Below, piece by piece: positions 1 to 12,733 of a DNA stretch of 64,000 bases (position 1 is its first letter; each line of letters starts with the position of its first letter). The position numbers were made by a program, and so were the translations under genes. The stretch is from Hyalella azteca (taxonomy: Eukaryota; Arthropoda; Malacostraca; Amphipoda; Hyalellidae). The stretch is from assembly GCF_000764305.2 (NCBI RefSeq), contig NW_025936659.1, forward strand, positions 124,001 through 188,000. Reading direction: 5' to 3'. Under the pieces are notes generated by a model. The model was not told the DNA's origin and ran no database searches. It saw nothing but the letters and a program-made list of their open reading frames with translations.

Positions 1-635
1 CTCTGAACAAGGCACAAAAAGGAAAAGAATCGGTGACAGGCCACATCCTGACGTCAGGCCTGCACTTCAGCACCAAGATGACAAGATCACTGTGTTTAGT
101 GTGTTATGAGTTATGTTACCTATGTTATGATAAATTTTTCATAACTTGCTTTTTCAGTTTGTGCTACATTAGCCTATTAGGTACCTAGATAGGAAAAATG
201 TAGAACTCCCTATACGTCACTATTTTTAGTTTGGCAACATTTATAATTTTTATATAGTTTGGTTGCTACAACAGTTCAACAAAATTTTGGCAGACTGTCC
301 CAATTTTCCCTGCCCGTCCCTTATTACCCCGTTGCATGCATGGTATATGATAATGCTTATAGGAGTTATATCCATGTTCCATTGGCATTATGCTTTGCTG
401 GTCTACTTATAGGACTCAAAGTACTACAAAATTGAACCTAAGAAGAGTCTAAAAAAAACTCTGTTTTGCCACTATGCGAGCCTATTGCAAGGCTGAGCAC
501 AATAATCATGGATACCATACCAGCATATCACACAATGCACATTGCACAAGACATGATTTTGGTTTAAGGGGACTGCCAGACTGGGGTCTGACCATCTGAC
601 TGTCTGAGACTCTGAGGAGCGTCTGGTGGGTTTTT
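1..635. other. No gene seen; short dispersed-repeat fragment
   Basis: No convincing coding exon on either strand. The stretch around 410-490 (the words 'ggactcaaa', 'gtctaaaaaaaactctg', 'tttgccactatgc') recurs in similar form at about 19130-19210, so part of this segment is dispersed repeat. Confidence 0.4.
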
Positions 636-1105
636 GTATCTTGGTTATTTATGGATGGATCACTTTGAAACTTGGTAGAGTTGGTACACATAGGCCTATG
701 AAAAACATAAATCTAAGACTTCTGTGTTCATGTAACTTTTTTGAAAAAAATGAAAGAAAACGTGAAATTCTTTAGAAATCGCCAAAGAAGAGGATACCTA
801 CTGGCTACTGTAGAGTGTAGGCTAGAAATTTATTTCATCCTAGGATTTTCAAGCTAGAAAGAACATTGCTACGCACTTCATTCGATGCGTAAAGACCATA
901 CCTATCGATTGGTGGTAGACTCGTAGCTATTAAAGAATTCTAATTTATGTGGGTGGGGGGAAGGTTTCTTTTAATTTTTAAATTTATATCTCCCGTTTGT
1001 CAGAATAGAATCCAAACTATAACAAAATTACAAAAAAGCTATAACCAATCTCTAGATCTTTTTTTTTGCAAATCGAACGGTATATCTAATATCTATCAAT
1101 GTTGT
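636..1105. repeat. Dispersed repeat, copy A
   Basis: This segment is alignable by eye over about 430-470 bp with 15913-16345. Shared landmarks in the same order are 'ggatcactttgaaacttgg', 'aaatctaagact', 'atgaaagaaaa.gtgaaatt', 'cctaggattttcaagcta', 'atgcgtaa.gaccata..atcgattgg', and 'tagatctttt' followed by 'gcaaatcgaa'. Copy B sits inside a TTAA-flanked element, so copy A is probably a decayed relative of that element. The short reading frames here are not supported as genes. Confidence 0.6.
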
Positions 1106-1299
1106 AAGCCAAAATCCAGCGGACAGTGGATCCTCGAAATATTTTTTGTTTACACACACACACGCCAAGCGTTTTCGAGCTGGCTGCCTCCCGTAGACCC
1201 GTACGGCAGGAATAGACAAGGAATCGGTTAGGTGCATCGGTGCACCAAACATAGGTCGTAGGAATGGAAGGGTAATATACATGTACATATATACATTAT

Positions 1300-1577
1300 T
1301 TAATGCAGGTTTCATTGAAGACCAGAGAGTATTTCTTATTGACAATTTTCTTATTGTTTTTCTCTATTAGGCGAATTAGGCGCTTGATAGGAACTGAAAA
1401 GTCAAATATCAGGTTTCCAAGGGACAAATGTCCCTTGGAATAAAATAAAATGTCCCTTGGAAACCTGATATTTGACTTTTCAGTTCCTATCAAGAGCCTA
1501 ATTCGCCGAATAGAGAAAAACAATAAGAAAATTGTCAATAAGAAATACTCTCTGGTCTTCAATGAAACCTGCATTAA
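1300..1577. repeat. Near-perfect fold-back (127-bp inverted arms)
   Basis: The left arm 1300-1426 and right arm 1451-1577 are reverse complements with only about two visible mismatches (around 1371 and 1392), separated by a 24-bp AT-rich spacer that itself holds a small palindrome. The outer part of the arm (gaagaccagag, then ttcttattg plus a T run) resembles the repeats flanking the Penelope-like element at 20921 and 22480. Mirror-image reading frames on both strands come from the symmetry and are not genes. Confidence 0.8.
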
Positions 1578-4500
1578 AGAAAATCTTCTGCCAAACTACA
1601 CCAATATATACATTATGTATACATATATACATTCCTTCAAATTTTTAAACATTTTCTTACCTTAGGCTTATATTATCTGAATTGATTTTTTGAGTACAAG
1701 AATTGCAATGGAATCTCGTTACAGTTTCTCCTCTTTCAGTTTCCATTTGATTGATCTACATTCTAGGCTACAACTTAATTAAAAGCTGGCGCACACTTGG
1801 TGCGTCTCTGAAAATAGAAGTTACTGCTAGATATTTTCTACTGATTCAGACACTTGAACAGACTTGTAATATCTCTGTTTAGCATACTGTACATAATTTG
1901 CGTACGGCGATCGCAATCAACCATCGTCAGTACTGAGGTTTTTCAAAGGGCAATAGCAAATGAAACAAGAAAAAAAGTGGTTTCATGTTCAATGTCCACA
2001 AAAATATTGTTCCTAACAACCAACAAGGTAGCTCAAAAATCTCTACATGGTTACATTTCTGAATCTCGCTATTTCTTCATTTGAACCACAATGCGTTCAA
2101 TTACGCAATAAATTCAATTAGCAAAGTCAAGCAATGAGCACCAAATGGAAGACATATTTTGTAATAAATCACCAGAACAAGTAAACATGAGTAAGTAACG
2201 TAAGTAAGTATGCAATTCAAAGCAAGCAGTGAATAGCAAATGAGGAAGAGATAGATCCTCATTACTGTAGTTAATGAACTTTACTAAAATAGCAGAGACA
2301 GATAAAACGAGATGTGCCGTAAAATGTTCTGCACGACTCTTGAGTACATAATACAATAACAATACAATTTGTGCGTTCAAGATGATACATGCAAGCACTG
2401 TTAAGTTGTGCTAGACAAGCACAAATTTTTGTTTGAACGTGAATATAAGGCTGGCATCCATATTCCATACGAAAAAAATTATTGAATTGATCTTTGGCTA
2501 TCGGGTTTCTTGAAAATTGAATGGAATTATCTCTTATTGGAGGTTTTCCATACGTAATACAGTGAAATTTAAATTCATTGACACTACGGATTTCAAAGGT
2601 GTACACTTGGCATGAGCACGGTAAGATGGAAGTATAATAAGAAAAAGTAAACTGAATTCTCAGCCACGATTTCCAGCTACTTTGAAAGGTTACATGCTCG
2701 CCACAGCAAGTAAACTTAAATAACTTACTCTAACACGATCGCTTCAAATTTCATCTGGCTTTAATGGCAAACAGCGATCGGCATCCACCTACGGAACTTC
2801 AGTTTCAACATACTGAAGCACAGAACGTATCCCAGAACAGCTAAGCTGCTAGATGAACAGTTTTTCACATTACCAACCACAGTAAAGCCAGTTAACTCCC
2901 ATTTGGCGCGCAATAATTATTGTGGAGTTCTTAACGTAAATTTTAAGAGTTTCATCTCTGTATCATGGAATCATGGTGGATGATTAAATAGCTTAAAACT
3001 GAGTCGTGATGAAACGACTATTTTAGCTAACAGCGAGGCAAAAACATTTGAAACACGCACCACAAGTGCCGGAAAACAACGGCATTTTTGTTCACTCGTT
3101 CGCAACATGATACAAACTGGCTTGGACCTCAAGAAACGCACAAAGAACAAGATTCATTGCTAAACCTTAGTGAAATTTGAGTGAAGTCAGCGAACAAGCG
3201 AAATAGTTGTTCAAATAGCAATTTCATAAAGACTTTACACGCGAGATAACCAGCACAATTCGGCCGAAAGGAAAAATAAATAAATGTGAGTATCAGAAGG
3301 AGGGAGAAAATAAATAATTAGGACACTTAGTAATTGTCCCAATTAAGGCACGCAGATGACATATCAAATGTCATCTGCGAAATGAAATGAAAAAAATTAA
3401 AATGTCTCATTCCAATATACGTCTCTAAAATAGATCGGAATAAAGTTACAGCAACAAGAATTAACAAATTCACGCGCTGAAAGATGAGGTCATATATAAC
3501 AAGGGCGACGGACAACAAATTGATTCATCCCTCAAAGGTTTTATAGATCCGTTATACAAACTGTGTCAATCAACGATCGATGAAATGCAACCTGCCTCGT
3601 ACAAACATTCAGTTCTTAAATCAGTCTAAGCTGTAATTGATCATGAAGGAATGTAGTCTCGCGACACAATATCACAGTTAACAGTAGCACTACTGATCGC
3701 GTGAGCTGATATCAAAGAATTGGACACACTTTACACCAAATCAAGTATTCGGAAATGGGCAAGGAATGATAATGTAACCAAGTAACCCGAAATAAGTATG
3801 AGAAACCTTACAAAGAAAACGTTAAAAAAATTAAGAGTCAGCCTCATGAAGCAATCAAAAATATTGAGAAAAAACACATAAATTCACAGAGCATATGGTA
3901 GCGTTGTGAAAAGTATGAATTTTAGTCAAACGGAAAAAAATCACATCATAGATGGAGGAACATAAGTTAATAGGATCTACCAGGAAGCCACAAAACAGGT
4001 TAAAATAAATACAACCCCAAGAAGCAACAATATAAGATCCTTTTTTTAGCAAGGATGCTGCGTCATTTGACTAGCTACAAAACAACTAGTAATATTTATT
4101 AAGCATCAGAAATGATCAATTAGGCTCCATTCGTAGGTGCGCAAATAACACAAACTGACTTATAATCAAGACCTAACTGCAACCCAATAATACGAGTATC
4201 GTGTACAAGAAAATCAAAAGGCATGCAATTTCAACAGACTGAATAAGCAGTCTACGCTGAGCTGCAAGAGTACTGTCAGGTTTCTTTTATATATTCTTCA
4301 CTCACAAGTGAATAGGTAATAGAAATTCTTACACGAGACATGAAGACAGTTACTTGAATTATTCAACTGATGCCATGCTAATAGAAAACATGCACAGCTA
4401 CTGAACCTTTGACTACAATTGAACCACAAGGTCTCTTTACCAAAAAGGCTTTCAGACATTCTTATAGCTAAAAGCAGAATAACATAGTAGGCACTCCGTA

Positions 4501-5265
4501 TATAAGGTACCTCGTTAGCGTCCTACATTCCGAAGAGATCACTTAAAGTAATTATTTGACTATTGAATATGAGCATCTCCAGTTATGGCTAATACGTGAC
4601 AAGATGGCTAAGGAAACTATCATCGATGGACACATTAAGATGTGTCCATCATTAGTTAACTAGAATAATTAAGTAAGCCACTTTGAACAGCATATGTATT
4701 AAGAAGCACAGAATATCTTCTGAAAGAAGGCTGATAAATATCAGAAATGTGTTCTCATTTACACCTAGACATATTCAAACCTCATTTATTGAGGTTACTG
4801 TGGAGGAGGTTGCGTCGACACAGATTCATTGGAATATATTCTTAGCTAGCAGCCTAAGGCACAAGGCAATTCGGTCTTTTAAAGGCAATGACTGAGCGAT
4901 GATTTTTTACATGCTACTACTTAAAGGAAAAGAAATCTAGGAAAAAAACTCATTACAATATAAGGGATCTTCAAGAGTCGGCGCAATTGGAACATGATGA
5001 AGGGCAACGAAAAGTTTGACACACAAGTTCCATCAAAAGTGCTGTTCCAATGATTTGAAGTTGTGAGCGAATCGTATTCCAATAGTGAATTAAATTTAAT
5101 CTGCAAAACATGCACTTAGAATAGAAAAGCATGATAATGTCAACAAAAACAGACATATACGGAGAAAAAATATACCAGTGAATTTTTTGGAAATCGTAGA
5201 AAGTTAGGTAGTGTTATTCATTACAAAGTAAATCCTACGTATTTTTGAGGTAGTTATTTGAATCA
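1578..5265. other. Non-coding; 3' flank of the MTFR-like gene
   Basis: No open frame here has splice sites or recognisable protein content. The region lies directly downstream of the minus-strand MTFR-like stop codon, so part may be 3' UTR. Two short perfect hairpins are visible: a 12-bp stem at 3351-3362/3368-3379 and a 10-bp stem at 4625-4634/4641-4650. Confidence 0.4.
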
Positions 5266-8200
5266 TCATTCTTTTTCTGGATCAACAGAACCATTAGGCA
5301 CCTGAAGCGATCGTTTGTCTTTATCACATGACTCAAAAGAAAGATACAGGGATTCCTCCTGAATTTCAGCTCTTTCCTGCTTTTTGATGGTTAATCCTTC
5401 ACTATTATTCTTGCTACAACCACTGGCAACGGGAGTTTCCTCATTATGGCAGCGTTTTGCCTCACGGTTAGCAGCAGGGGTGAGGGTAGTGTCATGAGAG
5501 GGCCGCGTCTCTTTTGCGGCGTCGGCTTTCAGCGAGATGGTAGATCTCCTGCGCAGAAGATGCTGCCCAAACTGAAACAAATAGTTCAGTATTATAAAAA
5601 CTATTGAAATTTTTCCTTATAGATGAGGAAAAAACACTGGATGTGTCAATTTGTTAAAATGATGTTTGGCGTAATGTTTTAACCCAGGTAAAGAAATTTT
5701 GAAATACGAACAAAATAATTTCATCAATATGATAACCCATTTAAGAATAATTGTTGAGCAAACACCGAAACGGTGGTTTGCTAGATACTTTATCAAGTGC
5801 ACAAAAATAAGTAGATATTATGAATAATAATAAAAGATAATAGCTCACAGGAGATTGCTGCACTTCTGTACTGAACGAAAGAGCGCGAGGCTTGAGAGTG
5901 GAGTTCAAAACAGGAGTATCGTCCTCACCAGCCGCCGCGCAAGACTGAGGCGTCTCAAGAATTGTTTCAATCCGGTCCTTGTTAAGAGATGGCGTCGAAA
6001 AAGATGCTAAGTTTGGGGTTGATTGTATTTTTGTCAAGCTAGGAGGGATGACGCGCCTTTTTCGATCTGACTGCAGAAACTTGCGGAAAAGTTCATTGGA
6101 GTCTGGAGCTTGGTCTTCAGTGTTGTCTAGGAAGCTAGACTTGGGCGTCGAGAAGATAAGGGTGGAGTCACTTCCTCTCTCACCATTGACAGATGAAAAA
6201 AGCTTTTCATTGACGGCTGCTAAAAGCATGTCTGGCGAGTTTTTAATTTCTTTGGCGAGTTTTACAGGGGACCTTTTCTTTAGCTTATCTCTGAATAGCA
6301 GCTGCGGCAAGGGTCCCTGGCCGCTCGCAGTGTTATTGTTGATATTGCAAGGTGGCGACTGCCAAGCTTCGCTATCCCATCGACTGCTGAGAAAAATAAT
6401 AAACGAGAGTTGTAAATATAGAATTGACATTAAAATCCAATCATAATGACGACATTTAATTTCAATGTAAGGCTATAACAGTGATTTCCGCTAACCAAGG
6501 CTTACTATTACGATAACAGAAAACATTTCCCTCACCCCTTGACGGCATCCGAGTCACTGTACTCGACGTCAGTGTCATCTTCACTGCCATGGACGCTTTT
6601 GAAGCGCTGTCTGAGCGTGGCAGCGAGCGCAGCGCGATACGCATCACCGCTGTTGGTCTCCACTGCGGTCTTCTTGACACTGGGTGAACGACTGCTCAGA
6701 TAAGTTCAGGAGTACTGAGAAAACTGAGTGCAATTTTTTCAATACCATAGCCACGGTACAAAAAGATATAACCAAACAAGTGAAAAATATTACAATAAGA
6801 ATTTTATGCGTTAGTTTAGAAGCAAGATCTGAACTTCTGAAATATTATTTCACAAGTTCAGACAAAATATTTCAACACCGATGGTCCAATGAGAGAAATG
6901 AAACTAATTTTAAAACAGACATGGGAGTTTTACTAGTGAAAATACGATTCGTTTTCACAATTCTGACTCAACTTGAAAACCAAGACCCATTTGTTTTTTA
7001 CTGAAGTATAACCGAGATATGGATTTGCCATAGCCAAAGGTTTATTTCGCAATGCAATGCGGCTTTGTACAAGGAATAATGTTGTCATGTTGATGTTAAA
7101 TTTTATGAAGGAACATATCCTCACCGTTGCACTTTCTTGAGCTTTGCACCGCCACCTTTTATGGCATTAACGACGCTAGACCAAGAGCCTGGCTCATCCT
7201 TAGGTGTGGTGCTGACCTCAGTTTTGCTCAGCTGTCCCTGCTTGCTCTTGAGCAGCTCATGCAGGCTACCACCTGCTACACTCTTAACACCTGCAGCAAG
7301 AGGAGTTGGGGGCAAGGGTGGTGGTGGGGGTGGAGGAGCAATTGGTGTAGGGGGAGGAGGAGGAGGGGGAGGTACCACCGAGGGACGTCGAGTACCAGTT
7401 GGGGAAGACGGGGGAGTGGTAGGAGGCTTGTGTTTCTGCTGCATAATTTGGCTGATGGTTAATTTGAGCTGTTCTAGCTGACTCTCCAAGGACTTGATCT
7501 TCTCAAGAGCTGAAGGGTCAGTGAAAGGTAAGGCTGACTCAAGATTGCTTTCTCTCTGCTGTGCTTCATGGAAGCCATGCTCAGTCCTGCGACCATGCCT
7601 CCGCTTGATCTGAGACTTGCGGCGATTGATTTTCCCTGCAATTAAAACAAAATTTTAACCAAAAATTTTTAAATGAGTTTTTTTCACAAAAGTTGACTTT
7701 CATTTTCAGGAAACCACTTCCAATTTCACTTGTCTATACTACATATTTGAACTGACGACAGATATGGACTCCAGAACGTTTTCTTCTAATAAAATGTGGT
7801 AAATTTTGGTACTCTTTCTTTGGTTAATTTATTTGGAAACTGAAGGTATTTTATACTAGATTGAAAACATTGATACCTGAACTCTCACCAACTGCCATGC
7901 TGTGAGCACTGGTAATGCTCTGACGGTCTCCCTCTGTGTCATCATCCAGCTGTTCATTGTCCACACAACTCGAGGTGTCACTGTCAAAGTAATGAGCTGT
8001 ACTGAAGCCAGACTCATTGCTCTCTCTGGACAAGTTTGTCATTCCTTCCGCGCGAAGGAGTTGGTGCCTGAAAAAGGACCATGAATATATTTCATTTGTT
8101 CTCATTTGAAAAATAAAGCACACAAATTAAACAGTAAAGTTATTTGCAACCAGTGTTCAATCCTCGAAGTACTTAGATACTTCTATTTCTTTATAATGTT

Positions 8201-11200
8201 GTGAGCAACAATAGCATGAATAGGAACGTTTGCAGCACTTGGAAATTGATGTATGCATTAATTATTTGTTGAAGGCCTTAACAATGTATTATCAGGAGGG
8301 CAGTACCTGCTCTGCTCCAATGCAGCTGGCTTGATTGATAGAGGTTGCCTGTTGCTGGATGGAGCAGTACGCACTGACCGAACACTGCCTTCAAACAGCG
8401 AGTCATTGGATGTGCTCAGGCTGTTCAGAGAAACAAACCTGCAAAAAAGTGTAATGTGATATTTTGAGTGCTACCAGGCAGTTGAATGTCATGTCAGAAT
8501 TGGAAGTAATTAGAGATTAATTGATGAAGTTAACAAGCTGATTCAAGACACGTCATGTTAGAATGCAAAATAATCAGTCCACACAGAATATACAATAGGA
8601 CTTCACTGGTATACTTTAAATCAGTGGTTCCCAAAGTGGGTGATATCGCCCCCCTAGGGGCGGTGAAAAGATTTTGGGGGGACGGTAAGGAAGAAGAGGG
8701 TGGTGGGGGGGCGATAGGGGGGCGGTAGTCCGAAGTCAATGTCAGAAGTTCGAACGTTTGTTTGACAATTTGTACACAACACGTGCAGCACATAACTCCC
8801 AGCAATGGTTTTTTTCACCCAGATCTGTTTTTTAAGCTCTTCTGGGTTTACGTCTCAGACAAATTAACGGCCGGACTGGGGGCCGGTCTCACGGCCAATT
8901 TCCAAATTCAATGATCAAGGAATATCTCTTAAACTAATAATTTAACTCGATGAAACTTTGTACACGTATTCATTAGGACCTAACGATAATGTTTTACTTG
9001 TGAAAATTGTTAGAATTTTGACATTTGTTTTTGCCAAAGTTATACATTTTTGCTGAAATTCACAGTGATCAAGTAATTTCTTACAAACTACTGAACAGCG
9101 AACGAAATTTTGAATTTACAGTCCTAACTACCAAATGGTAATGTTTAGCTCATGAAAGTTTTTTTGATTGTGCCTTCATTCGCGAGTCTTTTTTTTCATT
9201 TCACCTTCATTCATGATTTAAACAGCAATATGTGCTTAAATTCATAGTAATCAAGAAATTTTTTCCAAAATACTGAACAGATTTGAACGAAACTTAGTAT
9301 TTAAATACCTAACCTCAGCAACGGTGATGTTTACAATTTTTTTGTTTTGCCTTCGTTTGCAAGTTATAGCTACGGCTATACGTATAAGGCTCTTGGTTAA
9401 ACCGGCCAGTAGAGAAGCCGGTCGTTCCTCCTATATCTGTATAACTCTTGAATGAAAGCAAAATAGAAAAATTGTCACAAGCTAAACATCACCGTTGAGA
9501 GGTTAGGTATTTATATACAAAGTTTCTTTGAAATCTGTTTTGTAATTTAGAAGAAATTTCTTGATCGCCGCTAATTTAAGTGACAAATTACCCGGCGATA
9601 CGGGCCAAATGTAAGGAAGTGTGAAATCAAGAAGGACGGTGAAATGAAAAAAACTCGCAAACGAAGGTAAAACTGAAAAAAATTATAAGCTAAAAAACTA
9701 CCGTACGGTAGTTAGGAATGTATATTCAAAATTTCATTCAAATCTGTTCAATAGTTTGGAAGAAATTCTTTGATTACTGCGAATTTTGAACTGTTTCGCA
9801 ATATACGCGTAACTCACAAATGAAGGTGAAATTAAAAAAAAATTACAAGCTAAACATCACTGTTAGGTTCTGATGAATACGTGTTCAAAGTTTCATAGAG
9901 CTGCGTTCATTAGGGTGGGAGATATTACTTGATAATTGAATTTGGAGATTGGTCGTGAGACCGGCCACGAGTCCGGCCGTAAATTCGCCCGCGACATCCT
10001 AGGTTTCTAGTGCTGAAACAGTTAAAACAGCTGAGAAATATATTGGTTCACTAAATAGGGTTCTATTTGTGAAATACACATTTGTTTTTAACCTCTATCT
10101 TTGGAAATTGCAGCGTACTAAATTTCAAGAAAGAGGCGTATGTCTGGGAGGCACTAGAAATTCGCTAGGGAGCCAAAAGCGGGTGCCAGCCTGAAAGTTT
10201 GGGAACCACTGCTTTAAATGAAGATAATCTAGCTTAGAAATTGATAACCAAGAGCTAACTTCAGGACCTAAAAATAAATGGACAAGTAAGATAATATTTC
10301 TAAGATGAGTCAGTACCTTAGATATGGACGCTGCACAGGAGCTAGGGGGAGAAGCGATCCCAGAAATCGTACAAATGTAAAGCATCGTCGGCGGCGTCTC
10401 TTTTCAAGAGGCTCGTCTTCTGGGGATGTTGAGGCTCCAGAGGAGAAAACTTGCCACTGCCATTAACCAATTGAAATTCAGACTTTGGTAGTCTGCTTTA
10501 TGAACATGAAATATTAAGAACTCCCATTGAAATAACATTATGTATTCATTCACACCCAAGGGTCAAAAAAATGGGCAAAAAATATTTGCTGAAGCCGTAT
10601 ATTAAAATATTGCTCTAATTCAGGAATCATTGTTCATACTATAAGTCTTTTATGAGGATCCATATTTATGAAAATACAAAAATTATTTTTAAAATATACA
10701 GGATGTGAGAAGAATGTTAAACACTATTTTATTTCTTTTTATTTTCTTTTTATTTCATTTGAAATTATGAATATAAATGCCCTCATACCATCCTATAACT
10801 TACAATGTAATTAACTTCTTTATAGCAAATTTAATTGGGTATTTTACAGAATACATACCTGCTCATGGAATTGAGTGAAAGTTTGCTCTGATAAACAGAG
10901 TCGAACAAGCCACCAAGAGACTTCACTAACATCAGTAATCAAAACTTCTACAGCACCTCGAGCTCCTCTTGTCACAATGCACAAGTAATAAAAGATGCCA
11001 TCACGAATTACTCGAATAATAGAAGGACCCGTAGAGCCAACTGATCTCTTCTCTGAATCCCGCCTTGAGTTGGATGTTTTAACAGCAACGAATAAATTGT
11101 GAACACTTTCATGACTGGTCCCAGAATGATTTTCTGAGAGGTGGCTATCATTTTCAGAACTGGGAAGATCATGATTCTGATCCTTAAAATTATTCTTAGT

Positions 11201-11209
11201 GTGAACCAT
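5266..11209 (-). CDS. Mitochondrial fission regulator (MTFR) family protein, 8 coding exons
   Basis: Exons on the minus strand: 11209-10859, 10456-10317, 8438-8307, 8067-7877, 7635-7125, 6691-6536, 6386-5849, 5571-5266. All junctions are GT-AG and phase-consistent; total 2325 nt, 774 residues plus stop. The N-terminal ~210 residues contain a basic-hydrophobic stretch (RRRRRCFTFVRFLG near 145). Residues ~271-300 are a lysine/arginine-rich patch. Residues ~320-345 form a coiled coil (SALEKIKSLESQLEQLKLTI) as in MTFR1/MTFR1L. A polyproline tract follows (~355-400), then KLKKVQR and DAYRAALAATLRQRF (~430-470), matching the family's conserved C-terminal block. A late FGQHLL motif starts exon 8, similar to the C-terminal motif of vertebrate MTFR1. 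Vertebrate relatives are about 300 residues, so this protein is much longer; the extra acidic/serine-rich exon 7 has no domain I recognise. The family promotes mitochondrial fission; the role here is inferred. The start is the ATG at 11209, five codons into an exon with an upstream acceptor, so a non-coding 5' exon is likely. Confidence 0.82.
6536..6694 (-). CDS. MTFR-like exon 6, tandem NAGNAG acceptor
   Basis: The upstream exon ends in phase 2 (CG at 7126-7125). The acceptor region reads ...ctgag|cag|tcg on the minus strand, so the exon can start at 6694 (product VQRSRSPS) or at 6691 (VQRRSPS). Both keep frame and differ by one serine. The exon encodes the conserved AALAATLRQRF block and ends in an acidic run (EDDTDVEYSDSDAV) before a GTGAGG donor. 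Confidence 0.75.
8622..10211. mobile_element. hAT-like non-autonomous transposon with an internal long palindrome
   Basis: The element starts CAGTGGTTCCCAAAGT and ends with the inverse, ACTTTGGGAACCACTG-like (aaagtttgggaaccactg), the typical hAT terminal inverted repeat. It is flanked by a perfect 8-bp target duplication, ctttaaat, at 8614-8621 and 10212-10219. It is 1590 bp, has no transposase frame and lies in intron 2 of the MTFR-like gene. The interior is a large imperfect inverted repeat: about 8868-9420 pairs with about 9430-9985 (for example 'ccggtctcacg', 'ccaaattcaat' and their complements), centred near 9420. Confidence 0.85.
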
Positions 11210-11221
11210 GACGAGAGTTTC

Positions 11222-12730
11222 CTGCAAATCAGTTCTTATTCAACATGTCTTTTTTACACATTTTTATATTTACTAATACTTCTCAACATTGGCACTGAGT
11301 ATCATGATGAAATGAAATGAACCTGTAGAATATAAAATGCTTCATTGTAAAATCAACATCTTCAGAATTATCAGATAGCTGAAAACATGATAATATAGAA
11401 TATTTAATTACTAACACATAAGCCAGGCTGCCTTGTCATCAAAATGTGAAGAAAGAATTTGGAAAGAATCTGTTCTGATAACAATCATCAAAATGTCTGA
11501 AAGTTGTAGGTAATGTACTCAATCTTTCCATTAAATTGTGACTCCAAGGTGTCATGGCATAACCCTTGAAATGTGAAGAGATTCATTCCTGATCATAGTA
11601 GTTCAAACTTCATATCTTATTGGAACCTGGAAACATCAGAAAAAGCCCTGACCATTTGCAGGCAGGATTATCAAATTTTTCAAATAAGACCAACCACAAA
11701 TACAAATAATAGCAATGCATTGTGGAAATATATACAATTATTATTAGTTATTTATAAACAATTAGCTGACATCCTACACTTCAACATTTCAACTAGTACC
11801 TACTGTATATTAATTAGAACTGTGCTAATACACAAATAAAATTTTACCCTCCTTCCTATTCACAAAAATGCATTAATGGAACATTTTCCAATTATCTTTT
11901 AGTCAGTTCCAAAGTAAACAACACATTTTTCTTCATAAAAAAATTTGACTATAAGAAAGGCCACTAATTTTTAATTATTTATTGCTGTGCCATTATTTTG
12001 GGGGTATTGCTCCAGGTAGGTATAGGAAATTATCTAGGATCTATAGTTAGCATCATTAAATAAGTTTTAGAACATGAAATAAATTGTATCTAATGAGAGT
12101 GCTAGCTTTTTCTACTTACAATGTATTTCTTCATCAAACAGCATGATAAGGAATGGGTGGGGTAAATTGGGAGTCCTCTGTCATGGCGCAAAAACGTTAT
12201 AGTAGCAAAACTAATTGAAATATTGCAAAACTAAAAATAGTGTCATAAACTTCAACATTTTTCCTACCCATTTAGCACATAAAGGAAGTTAAGAAATCAT
12301 ACATTTACTTAGTCTAAAAAATAAAAAATAAAACTATAAAATGATATTTTGGAAAATTACTTTTGCTAAGGTCTGTAGTAAAAAAAATATTCCCTGTATT
12401 ATAACATTTTACTTGAAAGAAACTTGCAGGCAGGTGTTGCCTTAAAACTTTATTGACAGAATTTGCATAACTCAATCCAAAAAAATGGCAGCCATTTCAG
12501 CAAGATTGCTATGGAAATGCTATGCAGCTGCTGATATCATATGAAGCTTGCAGTGGACAAGGTTGTTGTCATTGGCACAAAAACTTTATTTTTTTTGGGG
12601 GGGGGGGTTCTAAAATGTTAGGTACTATAGGACAGAAAAAATAGTTTTTGTCAGTGAAAAATGGATATGGTAATATCATCAATAGAGGAAAAACATGTAC
12701 AAATCCTAGAAAATGTCATTTAGTCTACAT
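11222..12730. other. Non-coding upstream region of the MTFR-like gene
   Basis: AT-rich, with no supported exon. It should contain the promoter and 5' non-coding exon(s) of the MTFR-like gene, but I cannot place them. Confidence 0.3.
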
Positions 12731-12733
12731 CTA

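Noticed and set aside
1052..1665. Matching frames on both strands around 1300-1577
   Set aside because: Mirror translation of a fold-back repeat; no gene support.
7127..7481. Glycine-rich plus-strand frames
   Set aside because: They are the antisense shadow of the polyproline tract of the MTFR-like exon 5.
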